Source of the DNA: Pseudobacter sp.
GTDB taxonomy: Bacteria > Bacteroidota > Bacteroidia > Chitinophagales > Chitinophagaceae
Assembly (NCBI GenBank): GCA_017849455.1
Contig: JAFIGX010000022.1
Coordinates: 124,001-188,000, forward strand
Reading direction: 5' to 3'
Length of the DNA: 64,000 nucleotides
Shown: positions 53,944 to 62,813 of the stretch, one piece after another
Layout of the letters: each line of letters starts with the position of its first letter
Numbering within the stretch: position 1 is the first letter of the stretch
Translations under genes and position numbers: made by a program
Notes under the pieces: model-generated
What the model was told of the DNA's origin: nothing
Database searches by the model: none
The model's input: only the letters and a program-made list of their open reading frames with translations

Positions 53944-54984
53944 TTAATTCTTGATCGTAATGGCCGATTGCTCATCGAGATAAGCGCTGCCACTGACCAC
54001 TACGTACTGATGGCCTTCGAGCCCACTGGCTATATATACCTGCTGGTTGTCGATAGCGAGAATAGTTACAGGTATACGTTTTACAGTTTTCTGGTCGTCG
54101 GTCACGAACACGAAACCGTTCTTGCCGTTCGCTTCGAGCAGGGCGTCGTAAGGGATGCTGAAACCGATCCTTTTTTTGGATGGGGTGATGGAGGCATTGC
54201 CGAACATGCCGATGGCTGGCTGGTCCTTACCGAATTCCACTTCCAGCTCGATCTGGAAGGAACCGCTCACCGCATCTGCTGCCAATGCTTTCTTACTGAC
54301 GATGCCTTTGAACTGTTTGCCGGGAAATGCATCCACCGTTATGGAAGCGTTATTGCCTTTTTCGATGGATGCCCATTCCCTGTCCGACACCCCGATCTTC
54401 AAGATCCACTTACTGGAAGGGGAAACCGAACGCATGTAGAGAACAGCATTGCCTGAGCCGGCGAATTCTCCTTCATGCAGCAGTTCCCGCACGATAAAGC
54501 CATCGGAGACTGCATAGATCCTGGAATACTGCTGGTTGAACGCAACCTGTTGCAGGTTCTTCTGCGCGATCTCCACACCTGTTTTCGCATTTTGCAATTG
54601 CTCCAGGGTTGCCACACTGTCTTTGTACAGGTTGGAAGCCCGCTGGTAATCACGTTGTGCTTTTTCCAGCGCCAGTTGCACCTGGCTTACCTGTGCTTCT
54701 ATCTCGGTCGATTTCAGGGAAGCCAGCAATTGGCCTTTCTTCACGAACTGGCCTTCTTTCACATATAATTTCTCGATGATGCCACCGATCTTGAATGAGA
54801 GACGGGCTTCATCTTCTGTCGATAACAGGCCGCTTGCATGTATGCTGGCACTGCCCGTGTCAGTGCTGATACTCACGATCTTCACGGGAATAGTGTCGGT
54901 CTTCAACACTGCTTTATCCTTAGCTGCGCTCCTGCATGCAACAAGAGCCATAACTGTCAATGCGGGAAAAATAAGATTACGCAT
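53944..54984 (-). CDS. Efflux RND periplasmic adaptor (membrane fusion protein)
   Basis: Lipoprotein adaptor of 346 residues (lipobox ALVAC, acylated at C17). A biotinyl-lipoyl-like hairpin (about 55-90; RLSFKIGGIIEKLYVKEGQFVKKGQLL) surrounds a coiled-coil helical hairpin (about 95-150), then a beta-barrel domain and a membrane-proximal domain (SIPYDALLEANGKNGFVFV). It links the RND pump to the TolC-like channel. It lies 11 bases after the channel gene and 27 bases before the pump gene. Confidence 0.93.
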   Translation of the reverse strand: MRNLIFPALTVMALVACRSAAKDKAVLKTDTIPVKIVSISTDTGSASIHASGLLSTEDEARLSFKIGGIIEKLYVKEGQFVKKGQLLASLKSTEIEAQVSQVQLALEKAQRDYQRASNLYKDSVATLEQLQNAKTGVEIAQKNLQQVAFNQQYSRIYAVSDGFIVRELLHEGEFAGSGNAVLYMRSVSPSSKWILKIGVSDREWASIEKGNNASITVDAFPGKQFKGIVSKKALAADAVSGSFQIELEVEFGKDQPAIGMFGNASITPSKKRIGFSIPYDALLEANGKNGFVFVTDDQKTVKRIPVTILAIDNQQVYIASGLEGHQYVVVSGSAYLDEQSAITIKN

Positions 54985-54995
54985 AAAAAGAGAAT

Positions 54996-56360
54996 TTACT
55001 GGTGAATGGTATAGCTGCTGGTTTGCCTTTCATATTCGGCCACAGCACCGGCCAGTTTATATTTATTGATGTTTACCTGGAGTTGAGAACCTGTCAACTG
55101 GTTCCTGGCGTCGAGGAACTCGATAAAAGAATTTACCCCTTCCCTGTAGCCCCTGTCGATCAGTTTGAAATATTGCCTGGCGGCTTCCAGCCGTTGCAGC
55201 GAAGCCTGGTAATTACTATAAGTGCTCAATGCATTATTGCGGGAGGTATAGGCCGCCAGTTGCAATTGCTGTTTTGTTTGTTCTGTTTGGAGCGATAGAT
55301 TTTTCCCATCGAGTTTTGCCTGCCCTATCTTATACAGGTTACGCCGTCCCTGGAAGATGGGGATGGTGCCCTGGATGCCGGCCAGGTAGAAAAGGGTTTT
55401 ATCGTTCACTTTAAAATCGAATCCCTGCGAGCCCAGGTCGAGAAATGCATTCAGTTTGGGGACGCGGAAGGAGCGGTTCATTTTTACGATGTTGTCATTG
55501 ATACCGGCTGCCACCTGCAGGCTTTTCAATTCCTCCCTGTTGGCAATATTGTCTTCTGTTTTTAGGAGGCCATTGTATAAACTGTCGGGGTGAATGGAAT
55601 AGGCCGTTGTGATGGACCTGCCAAGTGGCTGGTTGAGTAAAAAATTGAAATAGGCTTGTGCATTCTTCTGTTCGTTCCTGGCCGATTCCAACTGGCTCTC
55701 GACGGCCTTTACTTCGCTCTCTGCGCGGGCTACATAAGCAGGCAGACCTTTGCCATTGGCAAGGAGTGATCGATTCTGTTTCACATTCTGGCTAACCACA
55801 TCCAATGCGCTCTCAAAAATGCCGATCGCTTCAGTGGCCAGCAGGAAATTATAGTAGGCAAGCCTGATCTCTTTTACCAACTCTCTTTTATAAATATCGA
55901 TCTCATTTTGCTGCAACTGTGTTTGCTGATATTTTATCTGCTGGTTGATCCGTATTTCGGGGTTGAGCAATGGCATGGTGGTCTTGACACGGGCATCATA
56001 AAAATTATTCGGCAGGAGTTTCTCCGAAGTATTGCTCACCATGGGAAATTTATTGGAGTTGGTAAGGCTGTTCAGCGTTTGATAGACGGGGTTCATCAGG
56101 TCACCTACCGGGATATCGATCGATCTTCCGCCCCCGGCGAGATTATAGACCGTTTCAAAATTGGTTGATGGCAGGAACAGGCTTTTAGCTTCCTTCAGTG
56201 CCAGCAGGCTTTTATCGAGAGCGACCTGCTTCTCTTTCAGAACAATATTATTATTCAATCCTTCGTCGATATAATCCCTCAACACATCTTGTGCCTGCAA
56301 CCCAACGGCAACGAATAATGGCCATCCTGCCATGAGCCATTTTTTCAATTCGTATTTCAT
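54996..56360 (-). CDS. TolC-family outer-membrane efflux channel
   Basis: A 454-residue outer-membrane factor. A signal peptide (MKYELKKWLMAGWPLFVAVGLQAQ) is followed by two OEP repeats rich in long helices (YINEGL-type opening DYIDEGLNNNIVLKEKQVALDKSLL, and LEAARQYFKLIDRGYREGVNSF near the C-terminus). It forms the exit duct of the RND system. First gene of the operon; the operator at 56394 for the nearby TetR-family repressor lies 34 bases before the start codon. Confidence 0.92.
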   Translation of the reverse strand: MKYELKKWLMAGWPLFVAVGLQAQDVLRDYIDEGLNNNIVLKEKQVALDKSLLALKEAKSLFLPSTNFETVYNLAGGGRSIDIPVGDLMNPVYQTLNSLTNSNKFPMVSNTSEKLLPNNFYDARVKTTMPLLNPEIRINQQIKYQQTQLQQNEIDIYKRELVKEIRLAYYNFLLATEAIGIFESALDVVSQNVKQNRSLLANGKGLPAYVARAESEVKAVESQLESARNEQKNAQAYFNFLLNQPLGRSITTAYSIHPDSLYNGLLKTEDNIANREELKSLQVAAGINDNIVKMNRSFRVPKLNAFLDLGSQGFDFKVNDKTLFYLAGIQGTIPIFQGRRNLYKIGQAKLDGKNLSLQTEQTKQQLQLAAYTSRNNALSTYSNYQASLQRLEAARQYFKLIDRGYREGVNSFIEFLDARNQLTGSQLQVNINKYKLAGAVAEYERQTSSYTIHQ

Positions 56361-56393
56361 AATCCGGCTATTAAATAATTAATGTAAATAAAT

Positions 56394-56406
56394 TGAACAC
56401 TGTTCA
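56394..56406. promoter_or_regulatory. TetR-type operator before the efflux operon
   Basis: TGAACA-C-TGTTCA is a perfect 13-bp palindrome about a central base, lying 34 bases upstream of the TolC-family start codon. The same 13-mer occurs before the tetR gene. Position in the expected promoter region implies repression. Apart from this site the 270-base gap up to the tetR stop holds no gene I can support. Confidence 0.85.
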
Positions 56407-56634
56407 TTATCAGGTCAAAAAAAATTCCTCTCTGCTATGTAAAGATCATCCTGCCCGAAATTGGCCCAACGATTTGATGGAACCAATGATAGGGTACGTC
56501 CTTATCGATCCGGTCCAAAATTCTGCATTGCTGAAAGGCTATTCAAATGAAAGAGCCGATCTCACCAAATCCTTCGACATAATGGCCAGATGAGCAGATA
56601 AGTTCCAGGGCCGTACTGGTATGTTCAATGATCA

Positions 56635-57246
56635 TTAAACGGTCTCCAATATGTTCACGAAATACTGGTAACTATGTTTCATGATATTTTCAGGGTCTTT
56701 ATCTGTGATCACATCCATTCGCTCCCTGCTGTACAGCGCGCACATACCATGCATAGCTGCCCAGATCAGGAAAGAGAGGTAGTCAAGGTCTTTGCCTTTG
56801 AACCTGCCTTTTGCCTGGCATTCGCTGATAACCTGCTGCAGGTAATGGAAAGAGCGGCAGGTCATCTCCATTTTTTCCTTGTCACCTTTAATATCGAGCG
56901 GAGCTTTTTCTATGAACATGAGATCGTACAGGTCTTTATTTTTCCTCGCGAACTCCATATATACCTTACCCATGGCCTTGAGCCGTTCGAAGGGATCGCT
57001 CACGAATTCCAGGGGCGCCATCTGTTCAAAAAGTTTCTGGAAAGCTCCTTCATGCAGGGCATGGAAGATCTCGTTCTTATCCTTGAAGTAGAGGTAAAGG
57101 GTACCCGGACTATATTCGATGCGTTCTGCAATGTTCCGCATGCTGGTCTCGAAATAGCCTTTCTTCAAAAAGATCTCCTTGGCAGCTTCCAGGATCAGGC
57201 TGCGCATTTCTTCTTTTTCCCGCTGTTTTCTCTCTACAATACTCAT
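56635..57246 (-). CDS. TetR/AcrR-family repressor of the efflux operon
   Basis: A 203-residue regulator. The N-terminal TetR helix-turn-helix (about residues 13-60; ILEAAKEIFLKKGYFETSM and AERIEYSPGTLYLYFKDKNE) is followed by a helical ligand-binding domain. It is encoded upstream of and in the same direction as the RND efflux operon but has its own promoter. Two copies of one palindrome, one within its own promoter and one before the TolC-family gene, suggest that it represses both itself and the pump until a toxic ligand binds. Confidence 0.92.
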   Translation of the reverse strand: MSIVERKQREKEEMRSLILEAAKEIFLKKGYFETSMRNIAERIEYSPGTLYLYFKDKNEIFHALHEGAFQKLFEQMAPLEFVSDPFERLKAMGKVYMEFARKNKDLYDLMFIEKAPLDIKGDKEKMEMTCRSFHYLQQVISECQAKGRFKGKDLDYLSFLIWAAMHGMCALYSRERMDVITDKDPENIMKHSYQYFVNILETV

Positions 57247-57262
57247 ATTGGCAAATTCAGGT

Positions 57263-57294
57263 CAAAGATACTGAACAGTGTTCAGTAATCCAAA
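57263..57294 (-). promoter_or_regulatory. tetR promoter with operator inside the spacer
   Basis: On the minus strand TTTG (57294-57291), a 20-base spacer and TATCTTTG (57270-57263) match the Bacteroidota promoter consensus perfectly. The spacer contains the palindrome CTGAACAGTGTTCAG (17 bp when extended, 57270-57286), whose core equals the operator at 56394. This is a direct autoregulation design. Confidence 0.85.
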
Positions 57295-57394
57295 TATTTT
57301 TCTTCTTTCTAATGAAGGATAAAAAATAGCAAAAAATGTCCACTTTAACGCTTTGTTATCATGCCAGTCTCTAATTTGAAAGAAACTGGATTGT

Positions 57395-57640
57395 ATGAAA
57401 AGAATTTTCCCCATCCTCCTGCTGCCTTTTGCAACAGCCTGCACAGTTGAGCAGCCACTAACGACCGAGCCTTCCCATAACAACTCCACGTATAAGGTGG
57501 AATACCTGTTTGAACACGAAGGATGTAAAGTGTACAGATTTTCCGACAGGGGTTATTATGTGTACTTCACCAACTGCAAGGGAGAAGCTATTGCGAAGAT
57601 AGATAGTACAGAGGTCCGTAATATGATCAACAGGCAATGA
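57395..57640 (+). CDS. Small lipoprotein (DUF4884-like)
   Basis: An 81-residue lipoprotein (hydrophobic stretch then ATAC, acylated at about C16). After a Thr/Ser/Asn-rich linker, the C-terminal 50 residues (YKVEYLFEHEGCKVYRFSDR, YYVYFTNCKGE) form a small beta domain resembling DUF4884, a Bacteroidota domain of unknown function; the name is from memory. Two cysteines (in EGCKV and TNCKG) may form a disulfide. No operon partner; divergent from tetR. The role is unknown. Confidence 0.7.
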   Translation: MKRIFPILLLPFATACTVEQPLTTEPSHNNSTYKVEYLFEHEGCKVYRFSDRGYYVYFTNCKGEAIAKIDSTEVRNMINRQ

Positions 57641-57747
57641 TATTACGAGCCTGGTGACATCCGGCTTTGGCATGGAGACAAAAAGCAGCAGAAAGGAAAT
57701 GAAAAAAAGAGAGCCTTTCCGGTAAAACTACCTTAATTTACCTGCCC

Positions 57748-58830
57748 ATGAATATAGGTCTGCAAATTTTGTTTGGCGTCAGTGCATTGGGAGCTTTCAA
57801 CGGCATAGTGCTTGGTGTTTATCTTCTCCTGAACAAAAAAGGCCGATCAGCAGCGGCCTTCTTTTTGAGTATACTGTTATTGACCATCAGTATCCGGGTG
57901 GCGAAATCCGTTTTCCTGTATTTCAATCCCCAGTTACCAAAAATTTATTTGCAGATAGGGCTTTCCGCCTGCTTCCTCATTGGTCCTTCATTGTATTATT
58001 TTTTAAGATCGGCGCCTGGGCAGGTCAACAGTATCCCTCCTTCCTGGAAACGGAGTTGGGCTATCCTGCTGGGGATACTGGTAGTGGGTGGCATACTCCT
58101 TCCTTATCAAATATATCCCTGGGCCTGGAACCATCTGGTGGTCTATCTTATCTATCTGCAATGGCTGGCCTACCTGGTGGCTGCAGGATACTTATTGAGA
58201 AATGTCTGGAAAACATTTTTCATAGCTGCTTCCAGTCTGACCACCACACAAAAATTCCGGTTACTCATGTACTCCGGCAACTGCATTATTTTCCTTTTTT
58301 ATTTATTGGCGCTGTTCGATATTGTGCCGGGAACATATATCGCCGGACCTGTCTCATTCTCTCTGATCCTATACCTTACTATTTTCTTCTACCTGTACGG
58401 TGTCAGGCTTGAAAGTTCATCGGCCCCACCTGAAACGGGGAGGTCCGGTAAGGCGGAAAGAAGAAAGATCGCTGTAAACGATGCCCTGTTATGGAGTGAA
58501 AAACTGGAAAAGATCATTGTAGAGCAGGAACTCTTCAAAGATCCCAATCTCAAACTGGGCCACCTGGCCCAAAAGATCAATATATCGGCCCATCAATTAT
58601 CGCAGTTGCTGAACGATAACCTGGGCAAAAGCTTTTCCACCTATATCAATGAATACAGGATCAAGGAAGCCTGCAAGCTGATCACTACCAACGACAGGCT
58701 CACATTCGAAGCCATCGGGTATGAAGTGGGCTACAATTCGAAATCGACCTTCTTCGCCACTTTCAAAAAAATAAAGGATACTACGCCGGCGCTATTTAAG
58801 GAAAGCCTGGAAAAAAATAATTCTGCATGA
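57748..58830 (+). CDS. AraC-family regulator with N-terminal membrane domain
   Basis: A 360-residue membrane-bound regulator. Residues about 5-225 contain seven hydrophobic helices (GVSALGAFNGIVLGVYLLL, AFFLSILLLTISI, FSLILYLTIFFYLYG and others). The C-terminal AraC domain spans about 245-355 (LGHLAQKINISAHQLSQLLN and FEAIGYEVGYNSKSTFFATFKK). This 7TM-plus-HTH_18 build is common in Bacteroidota, probably sensing a lipophilic or envelope signal. Its target genes are not evident: neighbours on either side read away from or toward it without shared sites. Confidence 0.9.
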   Translation: MNIGLQILFGVSALGAFNGIVLGVYLLLNKKGRSAAAFFLSILLLTISIRVAKSVFLYFNPQLPKIYLQIGLSACFLIGPSLYYFLRSAPGQVNSIPPSWKRSWAILLGILVVGGILLPYQIYPWAWNHLVVYLIYLQWLAYLVAAGYLLRNVWKTFFIAASSLTTTQKFRLLMYSGNCIIFLFYLLALFDIVPGTYIAGPVSFSLILYLTIFFYLYGVRLESSSAPPETGRSGKAERRKIAVNDALLWSEKLEKIIVEQELFKDPNLKLGHLAQKINISAHQLSQLLNDNLGKSFSTYINEYRIKEACKLITTNDRLTFEAIGYEVGYNSKSTFFATFKKIKDTTPALFKESLEKNNSA

Positions 58831-58836
58831 ATACTT

Positions 58837-58878
58837 CTTGTAGCTCCCGGCCTTCGGGAATACCGGCGGGGCTCCACA
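58837..58878. terminator. Possible terminator or small repeat between convergent genes
   Basis: The 56-base gap between the AraC gene and the convergent SIS gene carries an imperfect inverted repeat: AGCTCCCG near 58842-58849 with CGGGGCT near 58866-58872 (7 pairs with one bulged base). There is no T-run, so termination is uncertain. Confidence 0.3.
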
Positions 58879-58886
58879 CTGAATGA

Positions 58887-59648
58887 TCAAACGCCTGCCA
58901 CTCTTTTCTTGTATTCCGCCAGGGCTTCATCCAGGCGGGCTTTTGAATCGCCGGCCCCTGGTGCATTATGCGATGGATGGATAAATAATTTGACCCCTCT
59001 TTCCGCCAGGATCTCCGCCACAGTGGTGATCGTCATCCATACACAGGTGATGAATGCCATCGTAGACACCGGGCCGATCTTGTCTACATGATTCTTCAAA
59101 GGGACCGAAGCATCTTCGATGGGAGCGCAGGTATCCACCACCACATCTGCCAGCTCGAAAATATTTTTCTCACTGGAATGCCTTGTCTTCTTTCCTTTTG
59201 CTGCTGCCGCTGAACCGAATACTATGACCTTCATGCCTTTCTTCCTGGCTTCCAGGGCGATATCGATATTTACATTGTTGATACCGGTATGAGAAAAAAG
59301 CCACATGGTATCACGCGGATCGAAATGATAGCCCTTCATGATCTCCACCCCATACCCTTCTACCCTTTCGAGGAATATGAACTGGTGCACTCCCATCTGC
59401 CCGGTGATATTGGTGAAATAAGTGAGCGGCAATTCTACGATCGGATGAAAACCTACAAAGCCTCCGATCCTTGGATACATTTCTTCAATGGGCAGCGTAG
59501 CATGCCCGCACCCGAAAGTATGTACCCACCTCCCCGCTTCAATGGTATTGGCCATCAGTTCCGCGGATTGCCTGATGTTCTCCATTTGAGTTTCCTCGAT
59601 CCGGGACATGATCCCTCTTGCATTGTTAAGCCATTGTGTCGCTAACAT
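58887..59648 (-). CDS. SIS-domain phosphosugar isomerase/binding protein (UPF0309-like)
   Basis: A 253-residue protein with a sugar isomerase (SIS) fold: WVHTFGCGHATLPIEEMYPR (phosphosugar-binding loop), LFSHTGINNVNIDIALEARKKGMKVIVFGS, and ADVVVDTCAPIEDA. This resembles the UPF0309/MurQ-neighbour group that binds phosphorylated amino or keto sugars. Encoded last in an operon with a ROK sugar kinase and an MFS permease, it likely handles the phosphosugar made by the kinase. The substrate is unknown. It is separated from the MFS gene by 21 bases. Confidence 0.82.
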   Translation of the reverse strand: MLATQWLNNARGIMSRIEETQMENIRQSAELMANTIEAGRWVHTFGCGHATLPIEEMYPRIGGFVGFHPIVELPLTYFTNITGQMGVHQFIFLERVEGYGVEIMKGYHFDPRDTMWLFSHTGINNVNIDIALEARKKGMKVIVFGSAAAAKGKKTRHSSEKNIFELADVVVDTCAPIEDASVPLKNHVDKIGPVSTMAFITCVWMTITTVAEILAERGVKLFIHPSHNAPGAGDSKARLDEALAEYKKRVAGV

Positions 59649-59669
59649 AATGTTGATTTTATTGCTTTA

Positions 59670-60821
59670 TTATTGTTTTTTCAATCTATATAGAACGCCG
59701 AGGCATAGCATGATCATTACCGATAGCTCTGCTATCATCACAGTGATGAGATGATGTATCCCATAGGTCTTTGCAATGATCCCCATGCCGTAGTTGACAC
59801 CCATATTCCCGACCAGCGCAATCACCAGCACAAAGCTGAAAGCCGTACCGGATTGCGCTTTGTAACGATGCCCCACGAACCCGAGCATGATAGGGAACCC
59901 ACCCCCCAGGCCGGCGCCCAATAATATCAATCCTGCTACTGAAGAATAAAATGAAATGCCGCTTGCCAGCAGCAGTACTCCCAGCAGGATCATCGCAAAA
60001 GTGGCTACCCATATCCTGCCTACAGGTGTGTTCCTGAAAATGGTCCCGAGCAGGAAACGCATGATGGTCATCCCTGCAACGAACAGTGAGAGCGCATAGA
60101 GTACTTTGCTGGGTTCCACTATGAACTGGTCCGAGAGATAGGTGGTGGTCCAATTATTGACGATCGCCTCGAAACTGCTCTGACAAAAGAGAAAAAAAGC
60201 GATCAGGATGATCAGCGGGTCTTTTAAGAACGACAGGTTTTTGAAAAGAGGGACCTTGCCGCTTTGCTTTGGGGGAGGGAATTTTATCAGTGTATAAAAA
60301 ATCCCGATAGCCAACGTGAAGAACCCGACGATGGAAACAATAGATTCGAAATCGAGCCGGTGCTTAAGAATACCCAGCATGAAAGGCATTCCTAAAGCAC
60401 CTATCCCGAACGATACACCCAATAAATTCAGGTCGGCCCCTTTATCTTTGTCACTGATATCCGAAACCAACGCACTGGTGCCTCCGTTGATAGCTCCGCC
60501 ACCCACCCCGACCAGGAATATCGAGATCTGCAAAATGATGTTGGTCGGTGCAAAGGCGATCCCTTCGAAACCGATGAACATGCAGCAACAAGCCAGGGAC
60601 AGCAATTGCTTATATCCGTATTTATCGCAAAAAGGCCCGAACAGCAATGAGCCTACCAGGATGCCAAAAGGCAAAATGGAGAATAAGGTACCGGACGATA
60701 CTTCGTCGAGCTGGTATTTTTGTTTCAGTTCCTGCACAATGGACCCCAGTGTGATAAGTCCCATGCCGAAAAAAAGCAGCCCGATGCAGGCACCCGCAAA
60801 AATGATCTTTTTATTGTACAT
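59670..60821 (-). CDS. MFS sugar permease
   Basis: A 383-residue, 12-helix permease of the major facilitator superfamily. Motif A appears between helices 2 and 3 (GPFCDKYGYKQLL). Helix 1 has GLLFFGMGLITLGSIV. The protein is shorter than FucP-type carriers and lacks their ETAANP signature, so it belongs to another MFS branch. Its gene overlaps the ROK kinase gene by 11 bases and precedes the SIS gene, so it most likely imports the sugar that the kinase phosphorylates. Confidence 0.88.
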   Translation of the reverse strand: MYNKKIIFAGACIGLLFFGMGLITLGSIVQELKQKYQLDEVSSGTLFSILPFGILVGSLLFGPFCDKYGYKQLLSLACCCMFIGFEGIAFAPTNIILQISIFLVGVGGGAINGGTSALVSDISDKDKGADLNLLGVSFGIGALGMPFMLGILKHRLDFESIVSIVGFFTLAIGIFYTLIKFPPPKQSGKVPLFKNLSFLKDPLIILIAFFLFCQSSFEAIVNNWTTTYLSDQFIVEPSKVLYALSLFVAGMTIMRFLLGTIFRNTPVGRIWVATFAMILLGVLLLASGISFYSSVAGLILLGAGLGGGFPIMLGFVGHRYKAQSGTAFSFVLVIALVGNMGVNYGMGIIAKTYGIHHLITVMIAELSVMIMLCLGVLYRLKKQ

Positions 60822-61788
60822 CGTTTATACCTACTGGTTGTTTATTGATCAGGCTTTTTCTCGCCAGCCAGCCGGCCCCATATACTCCTGCATCATTTCC
60901 CAATGCGGAAGGCTCGAATACCACCTGCTTCATGCTCACGGGTTGTGCCCATTTGCGGGCTTCTTCTTCGATCCCCGGAATAAGTGGGATGGCAGGCCCA
61001 AAGACCCCTCCCCCGAATATGATCTTTTCGGGATTGAATAAGCTCACCAGGTTCGCGGTGGCCATTCCCCAGAACTCTATGCATCCACCGATCACTTTCA
61101 TGGCTACCGGATCATGATGCTTGTATGCCTCGAATACATCTAGTGCCGTGAGCTGTGCCGGTTGCCTGGTATACAGAGGCCCCGTTCCGCCGGGCATAGC
61201 CATCAGCATTTTTCTGGCAGTATTGGCGATCCCTTCACCCGATGCATAATTTTCAAAACAACCACAATGCAGGTATTCATCACTGAAAGGAGGTTGTAAT
61301 GCCATCCACCCGATGGCCCCTGCAATATCCTGTGCGCCGCGCAGTACCTGGCCATCGACCAGGATGCCTGCACCGATCCCGGTGCCAACCGACAGAAAAA
61401 TTGCATGTTTCTGCTGTTTTGCATTACCCTGCCAGGATTCACCCAGGATATAGCAAGCCCTGTCGCTATCGATGGTGACAGGTATTTCCTTACAAATATT
61501 CCTGGCTTCTTCCAATAAAGGGTAGTCTGTCCAGCCTGCTATATTCGGCGCCCAGACCGTTCCGGTCGACTGATGAAAAATACCGGGAACTGCTATGCCC
61601 ACTGCATCTACGGTCCCATACTTCGTTGAGTAGAGCATCCGCTGCAGGCAACTTCCGATCAGTTGACCTGCTGCTTTTCCTGAGGCTTTGCCCAGCATGA
61701 TATGCTCCTTATGCAAGATGGTTCCTTCTTCATTGAAGACGGCTGCAGCCAGTTTGGTGCCACCAAGGTCCATTCCCAGTAATACCAT
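60811..61788 (-). CDS. ROK-family sugar kinase
   Basis: A 325-residue kinase of the ROK family. The ATP-binding loop is LGMDLGGTKLAAAVF (residues 4-18), the catalytic aspartate lies in TIDSDRACYILGE (the usual NDA/ND region), and GTGIGAGILVDGQ follows. The zinc-binding CxCGxxGCxE motif is reduced to HCGCFE (DEYLHCGCFENYASGEG). The family phosphorylates glucose, N-acetylmannosamine, fructose or related sugars. First gene of the minus-strand operon ROK-MFS-SIS; a DeoR-family regulator is encoded divergently. Confidence 0.9.
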   Translation of the reverse strand: MVLLGMDLGGTKLAAAVFNEEGTILHKEHIMLGKASGKAAGQLIGSCLQRMLYSTKYGTVDAVGIAVPGIFHQSTGTVWAPNIAGWTDYPLLEEARNICKEIPVTIDSDRACYILGESWQGNAKQQKHAIFLSVGTGIGAGILVDGQVLRGAQDIAGAIGWMALQPPFSDEYLHCGCFENYASGEGIANTARKMLMAMPGGTGPLYTRQPAQLTALDVFEAYKHHDPVAMKVIGGCIEFWGMATANLVSLFNPEKIIFGGGVFGPAIPLIPGIEEEARKWAQPVSMKQVVFEPSALGNDAGVYGAGWLARKSLINKQPVGINDVQ

Positions 61789-61846
61789 AACTTTTCTGGA
61801 TTTTTAGGTGCCGGCAAATTCTTGCAGGAATTAGCGGTTTTAATTA

Positions 61847-61878
61847 CCAAATTAATTAAATACGCAGATTCATGCAAA
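61847..61878 (-). promoter_or_regulatory. Predicted promoter of the ROK-MFS-SIS operon
   Basis: On the minus strand TTTG (61878-61875), a 20-base spacer and TAATTTGG (61854-61847) fit the Bacteroidota promoter at all but one position. The start codon is 58 bases further. For the divergent regulator gene a -7 box TATTTTTG is seen at 61970-61977 but without a good -33 partner. Confidence 0.55.
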
Positions 61879-62010
61879 TTTTTTCGGGGCACAAACGAAA
61901 ATTATTTTACAGCATTTGAATATGATATCTGTCCTGCCTTCGAAAGAAATTTATGATCTTCGATTGTTGTATTTTTGAGAATATTATTTTCTTATCCCTT
62001 CTTCAAGAAA

Positions 62011-62775
62011 ATGGAAACACACAATACAGTAAAGTTCAAAAATGAACGGCACGTATTTATTCTACGCCAGATAAATTTACACCATAAGGTTTTGTCTTCC
62101 ACCCTCAGCGTACAATTGCAGGTATCGGAAGACACGATCCGCAGGGACCTTGCAGAGCTGGCCGATGCCGGTGAGATCATCAAGGTACATGGCGGCGCCC
62201 TATCCAAATCATATCATTACCCGGTACAACAGAACACCGTTTATGCACAGGAAGAAAAAAAGCTCATTGCCAAAAAAGCTGTCGGCCTGATCAGGTCTGG
62301 CATGACCATCCTCACTGAAGCAGGGACCACCATGCTGGAAATGATCCGGATGATCCCCGATAATATTGAAGCCACTTTTTTTACAGTAAGCCCGCTGATG
62401 GCGCTGGAACTGGCAGAACGTCCGTTGCTGACGGTCATTTTGCTGGGTGGACAGATGGATATGTCTTCCCAGATCACACTGGGTGAAAAACCGGTGATGG
62501 AACTTGCCTCCATCAGGGTCGATCTTTGCTTTCTCGGCGTGAATGCCATCGATTCCAAAACCGGGCTCACCGAAGCAGACTGGAAAGTAGCACAGGTAAA
62601 AAAAGCAATGATCGCTTCCTCCGACAAACTGGCCATCCTTACCATTGCGGAAAAATTGAATACATCATTACCGATGAAACTCTGCAGCCCGCGTAATATC
62701 GATTATTTGATCACTGAGCTGAAACCTACCGATAAACGCCTCGATCCTTACAAGAAAAATATGCAGATCCTCTAA
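62011..62775 (+). CDS. DeoR/GlpR-family transcriptional regulator
   Basis: A 254-residue repressor. The N-terminal DeoR winged helix-turn-helix (about 12-60; LHHKVLSSTLSVQLQVSEDT then IRRDLAELADAGEIIKVHGG) is followed by an ISOCOT-type phosphosugar-sensing domain (about 80-235; ILTEAGTTMLEMIRMI, LCFLGVNAIDSKTGLTE). The ATG at 62011 gives the family's usual start; a TTG at 61975 would overlap the likely -7 box. It is divergent from the ROK-MFS-SIS operon and probably represses it, released by the phosphosugar. No matching operator pair was found by eye. Confidence 0.9.
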   Translation: METHNTVKFKNERHVFILRQINLHHKVLSSTLSVQLQVSEDTIRRDLAELADAGEIIKVHGGALSKSYHYPVQQNTVYAQEEKKLIAKKAVGLIRSGMTILTEAGTTMLEMIRMIPDNIEATFFTVSPLMALELAERPLLTVILLGGQMDMSSQITLGEKPVMELASIRVDLCFLGVNAIDSKTGLTEADWKVAQVKKAMIASSDKLAILTIAEKLNTSLPMKLCSPRNIDYLITELKPTDKRLDPYKKNMQIL

Positions 62776-62813
62776 CCATCATTACAGTGGCGCTGGTAAT
62801 CCATGCTATCCAT

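Noticed and set aside
56393..56593. Open frame of 66 codons between the efflux operon and tetR
   Set aside because: It starts inside the TetR operator, has no signal, domain or codon-use support, and is best read as promoter region.
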